Shown here: piece by piece, positions 42,360-50,098 of the stretch | Position numbering within the stretch: position 1 is the first letter of the stretch | How the letters are laid out: each line of letters opens with the position of its first letter | From: Phenylobacterium sp. | Lineage (GTDB): Bacteria; Pseudomonadota; Alphaproteobacteria; Caulobacterales; Caulobacteraceae | Assembly (NCBI RefSeq): GCF_030693805.1 | Contig: NZ_JAUXZW010000415.1 | Coordinates: 1 to 50,336, forward strand | Length of the DNA stretch: 50,336 bases | Reading direction: 5' to 3' | Position numbers and translations under genes: made by a program | The notes under the pieces: model-generated | The model's input: the letters and a program-made list of their open reading frames with translations, nothing else | What the model was told of the DNA's origin: nothing | Databases searched by the model: none

Positions 42360-44507
42360 GTGGACGATCTCGCACCCGCCCCAAACACGGCGGTAGAGCA
42401 TGGCGAGACCGGCGAACCGCGGGTCCCGCACCGGCTTTTTGCGCTGAAGGACAAGGACACCTTCGTGGTGTCGGACGCGTTCGGGGACATCCTGGGCGCG
42501 GGCGACGGCCTCTTCCGGGACGACACCCGCATCCTGTCGCGGTTCCGGCTGCTGCTTGGCGGCCATTCGCCGTCGCTGCTCAGTTCGGCCTTGGCGCAGG
42601 ACAATGTGTTCTTCACGTCCAACTGCACTAACAGCGCCCTGCCGTTCCCTGGCGCCTCGATGGGTCCCCCTGGCGTGCTGCACGTGGAGCGCAAGCGCTT
42701 CCTGTGGGAGGAGCGGCTCTACGAGCGCATCGCCATCGTCAATTACAGCCGTGATCCCGTCATCATGCCGTTGACCATCGAGTTCGACGCGGATTTCCAC
42801 GACATGTTCGAGGTGCGCGGGATGAAGCGCACGCGGCGTGGGACGCTGGCGCCGCCGGAGATCGACGGCCGCCAGGTGCGGCTGGCCTACGAGGGGTTGG
42901 ACGGCGTGCGCCGCACCAGCGTCATCGCCTTCTCCGATGCGCCAGGACGCCTGAGCGCACGGCGGGCGGAGTTCATGGTTTCGATCCATCCGGAGGGCCG
43001 CCACCAGCTTTACCTTGAGATCGGCGCCGAGGGCGAGCTGACGCCCACCCGCGAACGGTTCCGAGGCGCCGCTGCGCGCGCGCGCTGGGAAATGCGGGCC
43101 CGCAACCGCCTCGGCGCGCGGGTGCACAGCTCGGGACGACTGTTCAACGAGTGGCTGAACAAGTCCCGCGCCGACATCGCCCTGCTGACCACGCCGATGG
43201 AGACTGGCCCGTACCCTTACGCGGGCATCCCCTGGTTCTCGACGGCGTTCGGGCGCGACGCGATCATCACCGCCTGGCAGATCCTGTGGATCGACCCGTC
43301 GCTGGCCAGAGGCGTGCTGGCGTATCTCGCCGCTCACCAGGCCCACGAGATCTCGGCCTTTCGGGATTCCGCGCCGGGCAAGATCATGCACGAGACCCGC
43401 AAGGGCGAGATGCCGGCGCTGGGGGAGGTGCCGTTCGGCCGCTACTACGGCGGCGTCGACACCACGCCGCTGTTCGTGGCCCTGGCTGGGGCCTACGCGG
43501 AGCGCACCGGCGACATGGCCCTGATCGACCAGATCTGGCCCGCGCTGAAGCGCGCCGCCGACTGGATGGAGGTGTTCGGGGACACCGACGGCGACGGCCT
43601 GATCGACTACAAGCGCGGATCGGATTCCGGTCTCGCCAACCAGGGCTGGAAGGACAGCGAGGACTCCGTCTTCCACGTCAACGGCCGCTTTCCCGACGGT
43701 CCCATCGCGCTCGTCGAGGTGCAGGGCTACGCGTTCGCCGCCTATCGCGCCCTGGCCAGGTTCGCGCGCCTTCGCGGCGCCGAGGGCGCGGAGGACTGGG
43801 AGGCTCGCGCCGAGCGCCTTCGCCGGACCGTAGAGGACCGCTTCTGGATGGAGGCGCAGGGCTTCTACGGCATGGCCATCGATGGAGACGGCGTGCTTTG
43901 CGAGGTGCTGGGCTCGAACCCCGGCCACCTGCTGTTCTCCGGTCTGCCCGCCCCCGACCGTGCACGGCGGGTGGTCAAGCGACTGAGCTCGAACGCCTTC
44001 GCTTCGGGTTGGGGCGTGCGCACGCTGGCGGTCGGCGAGGCGCGCTTCAATCCGATGTCCTATCATAACGGCTCGGTGTGGCCGCACGACACCGCGGTCT
44101 GCGCTATGGGCATGTCGCGCTACGGCGAGCGCGAGGACGTGGTCCGCCTCACCGCGGCGATGTTTGAAACCGCGGCGCATTTCGAGATGCGGCTGCCGGA
44201 ACTGTTCTGCGGCTTTCCACGGTTTCCCGGCGAGCCGCCGGTCGCCTACCCGGTCGCCTGCCTGCCGCAGGCCTGGGCGGCGGGCTCGGTGTTCATGATG
44301 CTGCAGGCCTGCCTTGGCCTGCAGGTCGACGCCTTGGAGCGCCGCATCGAGATCGTCGACCCGCACCTTCCGGTCGGCATCAGTCGTCTGAACATCGAAG
44401 GCCTGGCCGTAGGCGATGTGAGGGTCGACCTGCTGTTCGAACTGGTCGGTGAGGCCGTGCTGGTGCGCGTGACCGGCGCCAATGGGGTCGAGGTGGCGAT
44501 CAAATAA
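42360..44507 (+). CDS. amylo-alpha-1,6-glucosidase / glycogen-debranching-type enzyme
   Basis: 715 residues from a GTG at 42360. The N-terminal beta domain (GDE_N_bis type) shows KDKDTFVVSDAFGDILG and GLFRDDTRILSRF; from about residue 300 comes an alpha/alpha-barrel with WFSTAFGRDAIITAWQ, GYAFAAYRALARFA, YHNGSVWPHDTAVCA and an acidic DGDGLIDYKRGSDSG. These are typical of bacterial proteins labelled glycogen debranching enzyme, whose true substrate is often unproven. It overlaps functionally with the GT4 gene; perhaps both act on a storage or stress glucan. Confidence 0.92.
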   Translation: MDDLAPAPNTAVEHGETGEPRVPHRLFALKDKDTFVVSDAFGDILGAGDGLFRDDTRILSRFRLLLGGHSPSLLSSALAQDNVFFTSNCTNSALPFPGASMGPPGVLHVERKRFLWEERLYERIAIVNYSRDPVIMPLTIEFDADFHDMFEVRGMKRTRRGTLAPPEIDGRQVRLAYEGLDGVRRTSVIAFSDAPGRLSARRAEFMVSIHPEGRHQLYLEIGAEGELTPTRERFRGAAARARWEMRARNRLGARVHSSGRLFNEWLNKSRADIALLTTPMETGPYPYAGIPWFSTAFGRDAIITAWQILWIDPSLARGVLAYLAAHQAHEISAFRDSAPGKIMHETRKGEMPALGEVPFGRYYGGVDTTPLFVALAGAYAERTGDMALIDQIWPALKRAADWMEVFGDTDGDGLIDYKRGSDSGLANQGWKDSEDSVFHVNGRFPDGPIALVEVQGYAFAAYRALARFARLRGAEGAEDWEARAERLRRTVEDRFWMEAQGFYGMAIDGDGVLCEVLGSNPGHLLFSGLPAPDRARRVVKRLSSNAFASGWGVRTLAVGEARFNPMSYHNGSVWPHDTAVCAMGMSRYGEREDVVRLTAAMFETAAHFEMRLPELFCGFPRFPGEPPVAYPVACLPQAWAAGSVFMMLQACLGLQVDALERRIEIVDPHLPVGISRLNIEGLAVGDVRVDLLFELVGEAVLVRVTGANGVEVAIK

Positions 44508-44510
44508 ATC

Positions 44511-44535
44511 GGAACCGCCGATCCCCGCACCCGTT
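44511..44535 (+). promoter_or_regulatory. sigma-EcfG (general stress) promoter for the PRC-barrel gene
   Basis: GGAAC (44511-44515), 16 bases, then CGTT (44532-44535): an exact match to the alphaproteobacterial EcfG consensus GGAAC-N16/17-CGTT. It lies directly after the debranching-enzyme stop codon and 55 bases before the PRC-barrel start. PRC-barrel genes are known members of this stress regulon. Confidence 0.65.
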
Positions 44536-44589
44536 TGCGTCAAGCGGAGCCGTAAGGATGTTTGCGGCGCTTCAACGGGAGACGCCCCC

Positions 44590-44970
44590 ATGCCGGAAAT
44601 CAAACCGGACCACAGCCTCATCACGTCCAGCCGGGTGACAGACACCCCGGTGTTCAACCGAGAAGGCGACCGGATCGGCCGGATCGAGGATCTGTCGATC
44701 GACAAGCTCTCAGGGCAGGTGCGCTACGCGCTGCTGTCGTTTGGCGGATTCCTAGGCATTGGTGAACGCTACCATCCGCTGCCCTGGGCGGTGCTCGACT
44801 ATGACACGACCCAGGACGGCTACGTCCTGCCGTTGACCAAGGACGAGCTCGAGAAAGCGCCCTCCTACGGCAAGGACGAACTCGAAGGCTTCGGCGGCGG
44901 CGATCAGAGCTACCGCGACTTGCTTTACGCCTACTACCAACCGTATGGCGCGGTGCCCTACTGGCCTTAG
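44590..44970 (+). CDS. PRC-barrel domain protein
   Basis: 126 residues from the ATG at 44590 with GGGAGAC upstream. The PRC-barrel is clear: TPVFNREGDRIGRIEDLSID, GQVRYALLSFGGFLGIGE, then YHPLPWAVLDYD. The C-terminus is a Tyr-rich tail (YRDLLYAYYQPYGAVPYWP). Such stand-alone PRC proteins are common in alphaproteobacteria, often stress-induced and of unknown mechanism. A consensus sigma-EcfG promoter precedes it, so expression with the general stress response is expected. Confidence 0.92.
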   Translation: MPEIKPDHSLITSSRVTDTPVFNREGDRIGRIEDLSIDKLSGQVRYALLSFGGFLGIGERYHPLPWAVLDYDTTQDGYVLPLTKDELEKAPSYGKDELEGFGGGDQSYRDLLYAYYQPYGAVPYWP

Positions 44971-45071
44971 GCGGAACGTTACGCGCCGCACTATGTGTTG
45001 TCGTGACGTAGGCTTGCTTAGCGCTGCGTCGAACTAGGGCGCCGTCTTCCGGCGATGGTGGGGAGACTCTG

Positions 45072-45209
45072 CACGCCGATCGGCTAGCGGCGCTGGCTGG
45101 GTATCGCGTGCTCGACACCGGGCCTGAAGAACCCTTCGATCCCGACGCCCCGTCGCTCAACCGGCGGAGCAATGGCGAATACACGCAGCTGGCGAACATC
45201 TACGCCTAG
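45072..45209 (+). pseudogene. remnant of a GAF-domain protein N-terminus
   Basis: The frame gives HADRLAALAGYRVLDTGPEE followed by PFD, which closely matches the common start of GAF-domain sensor kinases and cyclases (DRLAALRRYRVLDTPPEE type). It then runs for 21 unrelated residues to a stop at 45209. The GAF domain itself and any output domain are missing. Confidence 0.55.
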
Positions 45210-45358
45210 TAGCATTCCTGCAACATTGAAATTTTTATCACGACCGTCACATTCACGCCCTTGACCGGCGGCGCAAAGGCTTCATGTTTTTGTTCGCACG
45301 AGCGTGTCGTTTTCGGCCCAATGCAAGGGCGCCCGTTGCGGCGTCGCTCTGCGAATTT

Positions 45359-45426
45359 GCTGCGGGTTCTCCCCGAACGTTCAGCACGCCTGGACCCGGC
45401 CGGCGCATGCCGGCCGGGTTCTTTTC
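45359..45426 (+). ncRNA. candidate small RNA, copy A
   Basis: GCTGCGGGTTC, loop TCCCC, then GAAC and CAGC can fold as a nested stem-loop with a C-rich loop. It is followed by a 10-bp terminator hairpin and TTCTTTT. A second copy of the same layout occurs 199 bases downstream. C-rich loops that pair with ribosome binding sites are typical of alphaproteobacterial trans-acting RNAs. No promoter could be identified with certainty. Confidence 0.45.
45395..45425 (+). terminator. intrinsic terminator of candidate RNA copy A
   Basis: A perfect 10-bp stem, CCCGGCCGGC with GCCGGCCGGG, closes on the loop GCAT and is followed by TTCTTTT. It is the clearest rho-independent terminator in the window, and no protein gene ends directly before it. 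Confidence 0.75.
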
Positions 45427-45557
45427 GTGGGCGTCTGCGCCTTTCCCTCCGAACCCGCGGAAGGCTGCGGCGCCAAATTGATGCGATGAATGAAGCGTGC
45501 GCTTTATTCGCCATGTGAGTCAGTTCTCTTGGTGAGCTGGCGCGGGTGCGAGCGATC

Positions 45558-45628
45558 GCTGCGGGTTCATCCCCGAACTCTGCAGCAAACTTGACCCGTT
45601 GGACCCACGGCCGCTCGGGTTTCTTTTC
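45558..45628 (+). ncRNA. candidate small RNA, copy B
   Basis: The same order as copy A: GCTGCGGGTTC, a loop ATCCCC, GAAC, then GCAGC. The outer stem is GCTGC/GCAGC here against GCTG/CAGC in copy A, so pairing is kept although the sequence has changed. A weaker GACCCG/CGGGTT stem and TTTCTTTTC follow. It could also be a second terminator region of the leader of the CoA-transferase gene. Confidence 0.4.
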
Positions 45629-45845
45629 ATTTCCGGGCGCCGAAGGCGGCAGGCGGGCGATCCGCGCCGGTGCGGCTAGATCGCGGCGCGCGGGAATGCC
45701 AAACCGAGCGGCCGGCGCGGCGCCGGCGCCCGGGGACAGGCTGGCCCAGGTGGCGCGGCGCGAGGCGGCGATCAGGGCCTTGCCGGCCAGAGGGGCGCGG
45801 GGCCACAAGGACGGGCGATCGGCGAACCCGCGAAAGGCCACCCCC

Positions 45846-47072
45846 ATGTACGACCTGCTCAAGGGATTGAGGATCGTCGAGGCTTCATCGTTCGTCGCGG
45901 CGCCGTCCAGCTGCCTGTACCTGTCACAGATGGGGGCCGAGGTGATCCGCCTGGACAACGTCGGCGGCGGCCTGGACTTCAAGCGCTGGCCGCTCTCGCC
46001 GGGCGGCGACAGCTTCTATTGGGAGGGGCTGAACAAGGGCAAGAAGTCGGTGGCCATCGATCTCTCCGGCCCCGCCGGTCGTGAACTGGCGGTCGCCATC
46101 GCCGCGGCGCCGGGAAAGAACGCGGGCCTGTTGGTGACCAACTATCCAGCCGAGGGATTCCTCGCCTACGACCGGCTGAAAGCGGCGCGCGGCGACCTGA
46201 TCTGCGTGCGCGTGATGGGCTGGCCGGATGGCGGTACGGCGGTGGACTACACGGTGAACAGCGCGGTGGGCTATCCGCTGATGACCGGCCCGCTCGGCTC
46301 CGACGTTCCGGTCAACCACGTCCTGCCGGCCTGGGATCTGCTGACCGGGGCCTACGCCGCCTTCGCCATAACCGCCGCTGAACGCGCCCGATCCGCGGAC
46401 GGCCAGGGGCGCGAAGTGCGGGTGTCGCTGTCGGACATGGCCGCTGCGACGCTCGCCAACCTCGGTCAGGTGGGCGAGGTGCTGTCGGCCGGCGCGGATC
46501 GACCGCGGATGGGCAACGACCTCTACGGCGCGTTCGGCCGCGACTTCGCCACCCGCGACGGCCGCAGGGTGATGGTGGTGGCGCTCACCGCACGGCAGTG
46601 GAGCGGCCTGCTCGAGGTGCTGGGGATCGGCGAGGCGGTTGCGGCGCTCCAGCAAAGCCTGGGCGTGTCCTTGAAAGACGAGGAGGCGCGCTTCACACAC
46701 CGCGAGGCGCTGTTTCCGCTGTTCGAGGCGGCGATCGGCGGCCGCGACTACGCGGACCTGGCGGCGGGCTTCGACGCCAACGGCGTATGCTGGGGGCCGT
46801 ACCAGAGCGTGCACGAGGCGGTCACCCGGGACGCGCGCCTGTTCGGCGCCAACCCGATGTTCTCCACGATCGCCCATCCCAGCGGCCTGAGCTATCCGGC
46901 GCCGGGCGCGCCGGCGATCATTCCTGACGCGGTGCGCGCGCCGCCGCGGGCTGCACCCAGGCTCGGCGAGCACACTGACGAGGTGCTGTCTCAGGTGCTG
47001 GGACTGCCTGCGGTGGAGATCGCCCGACTGCACGATGCGGGCGTGGTGGCCGGTCCTGCGCGCACGCCTTAG
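45846..47072 (+). CDS. CaiB/BaiF CoA-transferase, 2-methylfumaryl-CoA isomerase (Mct)-like
   Basis: 408 residues from the ATG at 45846 with AAAGG upstream; the frame is open back to 45546 but without a start. From memory it follows mesaconyl-CoA C1-C4 CoA transferase closely: GLRIVEASSFVAAPS, VGGGLDFKRWPL, GLNKGKKSVAIDL, VNHVLPAWDLLTGAY with the catalytic Asp, GAFGRDFATRDGRRVMVV and LGEHTDEVLSQVLGL. In Chloroflexus this enzyme moves CoA within 2-methylfumaryl-CoA in the 3-hydroxypropionate cycle. That cycle is not expected here, so a C4-C5 dicarboxylate catabolic role is more likely. Confidence 0.85.
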   Translation: MYDLLKGLRIVEASSFVAAPSSCLYLSQMGAEVIRLDNVGGGLDFKRWPLSPGGDSFYWEGLNKGKKSVAIDLSGPAGRELAVAIAAAPGKNAGLLVTNYPAEGFLAYDRLKAARGDLICVRVMGWPDGGTAVDYTVNSAVGYPLMTGPLGSDVPVNHVLPAWDLLTGAYAAFAITAAERARSADGQGREVRVSLSDMAAATLANLGQVGEVLSAGADRPRMGNDLYGAFGRDFATRDGRRVMVVALTARQWSGLLEVLGIGEAVAALQQSLGVSLKDEEARFTHREALFPLFEAAIGGRDYADLAAGFDANGVCWGPYQSVHEAVTRDARLFGANPMFSTIAHPSGLSYPAPGAPAIIPDAVRAPPRAAPRLGEHTDEVLSQVLGLPAVEIARLHDAGVVAGPARTP

Positions 47073-47082
47073 GCCGCAATGA

Positions 47083-47241
47083 CGCCTGTTCGTCGAAGTG
47101 CCGGTGGTGATCTACGGCCGCCGCCTCGACGGTGCGCCGCTGCATCTGAGCGGTAAGGCGACCCTGCGCCGGGTCAACGATGTGCCGGGGTCCAGTGAGG
47201 CGCAGCGCCGGTGGCGGATCGTCGAGGCGCCAACCGAGTAG
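47083..47241 (+). pseudogene. C-terminal stump of an unidentified protein
   Basis: An open frame just after a stop at 47080-47082 has no start codon but reads FVEVPVVIYGRRLDGAPLHL, then GKATLRRVNDVPG, SSEAQRRWRIVEA. The even pattern of strand-forming residues looks like the end of a real beta-rich protein, and the ATG nearby at 47079 is in a different frame. The rest of the gene appears to be deleted. The family is not recognised. Confidence 0.5.
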
Positions 47242-47247
47242 GTCGGC

Positions 47248-48414
47248 CTATTCGGCCGCGCGCCTGGGCGCGGGCGCCACGTGCGGCGTCGCCAGCTTCT
47301 CGCGGCGAGCCGGATCGAGGTTGGTCGGGTCGAAGATGTTGATCACGCCCGCCTGCAGCTCCTCCCATTGGGGATGGCCCAGCGCGCGAGCCGCATCGTG
47401 CGCGCCGGCCTGCCAGTGCTGGTTCACCGAGGCGCGGGAGAACTCGTAGTCGCCGCCGAACGCCTCATGGCCCGCCTGCCGGTAGATCAGGTGCACGATG
47501 TTCAGGGCGCGCAGCGAAGCGTGGGCGGACAGCAGCCGCAGGTCGGGCTCGTCGCAGAATCCGTCCGGTAACCGCGCCAGCAGCCGTCCCAACGCCAGCT
47601 TGACCTCCTGTTCGCGCTTGGCCACGTCGGTGTTCAACCGGGTGCGGCTGGAGAAGCGGATGGCCTTGGCGCGCGCGTCGGCCTGCAGCAGGTCGCGCGG
47701 CATCTCGCCGGTGGCGCTGAACAGGTCGAGTTGGAAGACCAGCAGGTCACGCGCCTCCTCGGTCTCGATCACATAGTTGAGCGGGGTGTTGGAGACTAGG
47801 CCGCCGTCCCAATAGTCCTCGCCCTCGATGTCGATCGGCGGCAGGCCCGGCGGCAGCGCGCCGCTGGCCAGGATGTGTTCAGGGCCGATCCGCGTGGTCG
47901 CGGTGTCGAAATAGGCGAAGTTGCCGGTGCGGATGTTGACGGCGCCGACGCTGAGGCGTGTCCGGCCCTGGTTCAGGCGGTCGAAGTCCACCAGCCGATT
48001 CAGCGTCTCGACCAGCGGCCCGGTGTCGTACAGGCTGAGCGCGTCCCGCGCGCCGACGCCGTTCGGCCAGGGCCAGGGCAGGCGGGGGGTGAAGAAGCCC
48101 GGCGCGCCGAACATCATCGCCGCCGCGGCGCGGGCCAGTTGTGGTTCTTCTGCGCCCAGATACACCGGCGCGAGGGACGCGGCCCCACTGGACACCGTCG
48201 ACCAGAAATCCTCCAGGTGCTTCACCCGATCCGCGGCCGGCGCGCCGGCGATGATCGCCGCGTTGATCGAGCCGATCGAGATACCGGCCAGCCAGTCGAA
48301 GTCGGCGATCTTGCGCGACAGCACCGAATAGGCGCCGGCCTGGTAGGCGCCCAGCGCACCCCCGCCCTGCAGGACAAGCACGGTGGCCGGTGTGCGCAGC
48401 GCGTCGGCAGGCAT
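47248..48414 (-). CDS. patatin-like phospholipase
   Basis: 388 residues. The oxyanion loop LQGGGALGAYQAGA (15-28), the nucleophile S46 in GISIGS and the DGG motif with the catalytic Asp near 201 (YWDGGLVSNTPL) are all present. The C-terminal 150 residues match the DUF3734 extension often seen in bacterial patatins. It probably cleaves membrane or storage lipids; in some bacteria such patatins act on polyhydroxyalkanoate. A CTGC-N3-GCAG palindrome lies 62 bases upstream. Confidence 0.92.
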   Translation of the reverse strand: MPADALRTPATVLVLQGGGALGAYQAGAYSVLSRKIADFDWLAGISIGSINAAIIAGAPAADRVKHLEDFWSTVSSGAASLAPVYLGAEEPQLARAAAAMMFGAPGFFTPRLPWPWPNGVGARDALSLYDTGPLVETLNRLVDFDRLNQGRTRLSVGAVNIRTGNFAYFDTATTRIGPEHILASGALPPGLPPIDIEGEDYWDGGLVSNTPLNYVIETEEARDLLVFQLDLFSATGEMPRDLLQADARAKAIRFSSRTRLNTDVAKREQEVKLALGRLLARLPDGFCDEPDLRLLSAHASLRALNIVHLIYRQAGHEAFGGDYEFSRASVNQHWQAGAHDAARALGHPQWEELQAGVINIFDPTNLDPARREKLATPHVAPAPRRAAE

Positions 48415-48475
48415 GCGTGAACTCCGTTAGGCGGGCGCCCGCGAATGCGCCAAGGTGCGTCGCACATAGTGATTG

Positions 48476-48486
48476 CTGCACTGCAG
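48476..48486. promoter_or_regulatory. CTGC-N3-GCAG palindrome upstream of the patatin gene
   Basis: CTGCACTGCAG, the reverse complement of the site at 41179-41189, stands in the 154-bp gap before the patatin gene, near bases CATAGTGATTG. It fits the PhaR-type TGC-rich motif; a polyhydroxyalkanoate link is inference. Confidence 0.35.
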
Positions 48487-48568
48487 CGCAGCGCTTGTAA
48501 CGACCCAACCGTCACCAAGGCGACTACTGGCGTTCAAAAAATCGCCCGAGTTGGACGGATGCCGTGCT

Positions 48569-48793
48569 CTAGGCAGGCGCTGACCAGGGGATCTCGTACT
48601 TGAAGCTGAGGCGCAGCTTGATCCTGAAGGCGGTGATCTGGCCGTCGGTCCCGATGGCGAGGTCCTGCTCGACGACCTCGGCGATCCTCAGGTCGCGCAA
48701 GGTGCGCGAGGCGGTGGCCAGCGCCTCCTTGGCGGCGTCTTCCCAGCTTGCTTCGCTGGTGCCGATGATTTCCGTCACGCGATAGACGCTCAT
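48569..48793 (-). CDS. dodecin family protein
   Basis: 74 residues from the ATG at 48793, the usual dodecin length. The sequence MSVYRVTEIIGTSEASWEDA, then ALATASRTLRDLRIAEVVEQ and FRIKLRLSFKYEI fits the family, whose dodecamers bind flavins (or CoA) and buffer them. Here the residue at the usual flavin-stacking Trp is not certain, as only one Trp is present in the helix (SWEDA) and one near the end. It is transcribed alone. Confidence 0.9.
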   Translation of the reverse strand: MSVYRVTEIIGTSEASWEDAAKEALATASRTLRDLRIAEVVEQDLAIGTDGQITAFRIKLRLSFKYEIPWSAPA

Positions 48794-49040
48794 GGCTGCT
48801 CCCGATCCTGAAAGCCCCCGAGCGGCAGTAGCCGCCGCATTTTCGTTGCGTGCAAGCGTCGTGGCCGCGTCGGTTGTGCATACGCGTACACGCCGATATG
48901 ACATCGCTGCACGGCGGGCGATCGCGGCGCGCGGGTTGGCTGGAAGGTTCGGCGTAGCCCTTGCAGTTGAGGATGCGCCAGCACATTTCCACTGCGGGAT
49001 GGAGCGCCTAGCGTTCGAGTCATAAGAAGAATGCGTTGAT

Positions 49041-49958
49041 ATGAATAAAGAAAGTGGCGTTCGAGCGGTTGCTGCCTCGGGCCTTTCCGAGGACGAACCG
49101 ATCGAGCGCGACGGCGTCTATGTGACCCAGACGCTGACCAGGGGGGAATTGACCGATCGGGTTGCGGAGATCCTGCGCAAGGATATCCGCGTCCATGGGA
49201 CCCGCGAGCCGAGGGTGATCATCGCGAGCGGCCGCTGCCGCGTCGGATCAACGGCTCTGGCCAATGTCTTTGGCCTGGCGGGGGCGGCGTCGTTCTACCA
49301 GCCCGTAAAGACCATCATGCGCCACGTCATCCAGGCCAAACCGTTCGAGCAGCCGCTGCAGTTCGATGCGGCCTGCGACATCGTGTTCTTCAAGGAGACA
49401 TTCGGCCCCTATGTGGAGATTGAGACCACCTTCGATCCGCTGGAGGCGATGCTGCGCTCAGGCTACCCCGCCGACCGCATCTCGGTGATCGGATTGGAGC
49501 GCCATCCGGTGCAGTCCTACGACTCCTGGCTGAAGAACTGGGGCGGCGTGGTCGAGCGCGGCAAGCTCCTGCGGAACTTCATTTCCGCCTCGCGCCAGAA
49601 CGCCCAGGTTGAACGGACCGCGCGCGCCAACGGCATTCGCTACGCGCCCTTCCACTACGAGTGGATCGCCGATCGCCTAGGCGCGTTCGCCCACCTTGAG
49701 CGCGAACTCCAGCTTGGCGCCGGCTTCTTTGAACCGGCCAACGCGTCATGGGGAGCAAGAGGAGAGCTTGGGTCCGCACACTCGGCGATCCGCCATTTCG
49801 ACGAGGCCGAAGTGTTCCTGACCAAGGACGCCCACCTGAATCTGGATGGCTACATCTACCAGAGGCGCCTGGTGCGTCACGTCCTGCCGCATGAGATCGC
49901 GATCATCGAGGCCGCGGGCCTGCCGGCCGTCCAGCCGGCCCCGCCGAACCTGCCCTAG
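49041..49958 (+). CDS. sulfotransferase-like P-loop protein
   Basis: 305 residues. The phosphate-binding loop VIIASGRCRVGSTAL (59-73) is the 5'-PSB motif of PAPS-dependent sulfotransferases. A later segment, VIGLERHPVQSYDSWLKNW, resembles the 3'-phosphate-binding part. The N-terminal 50 residues are not recognised. It could add sulfate to a polysaccharide or small molecule. The following gene is a glycosyltransferase, which supports a polysaccharide role. Confidence 0.75.
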   Translation: MNKESGVRAVAASGLSEDEPIERDGVYVTQTLTRGELTDRVAEILRKDIRVHGTREPRVIIASGRCRVGSTALANVFGLAGAASFYQPVKTIMRHVIQAKPFEQPLQFDAACDIVFFKETFGPYVEIETTFDPLEAMLRSGYPADRISVIGLERHPVQSYDSWLKNWGGVVERGKLLRNFISASRQNAQVERTARANGIRYAPFHYEWIADRLGAFAHLERELQLGAGFFEPANASWGARGELGSAHSAIRHFDEAEVFLTKDAHLNLDGYIYQRRLVRHVLPHEIAIIEAAGLPAVQPAPPNLP

Positions 49959-50098
49959 CGTCTGACCGGGACCTCGCGGATCAAGCTGCGCATCCCGGCC
50001 ACCATCGGCCCTCCGCGATCAGACACGACTGGCGCAATCCATTTCCTGCACCAGTCTTGCATAGTACAGCCGGGCCTCGCGGATCGGAAGGGGCGACC

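Larger units (their letters stand above)
44971..45845. other. 875-bp non-coding stretch: gene stump plus two hairpin units
   Basis: After the PRC gene comes a frame resembling the start of a GAF-domain protein (45072-45209), then AT-richer sequence to about 45340, then two related segments with a C-rich stem-loop and terminator-like end (45359-45426 and 45558-45628), and the leader of the CoA-transferase gene. No other credible coding frame with a start and family was seen. Confidence 0.6.

Noticed and set aside
41991-44705. 904-codon minus-strand ORF
   Set aside because: It is the antisense of the GT4 and debranching-enzyme genes; low-complexity, His/Arg-rich sequence.
45261-45518. 85-codon ORFs across the hairpin units
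   Set aside because: Several short frames overlap here with no ribosome binding site or family; the RNA-like repeats explain the region better.
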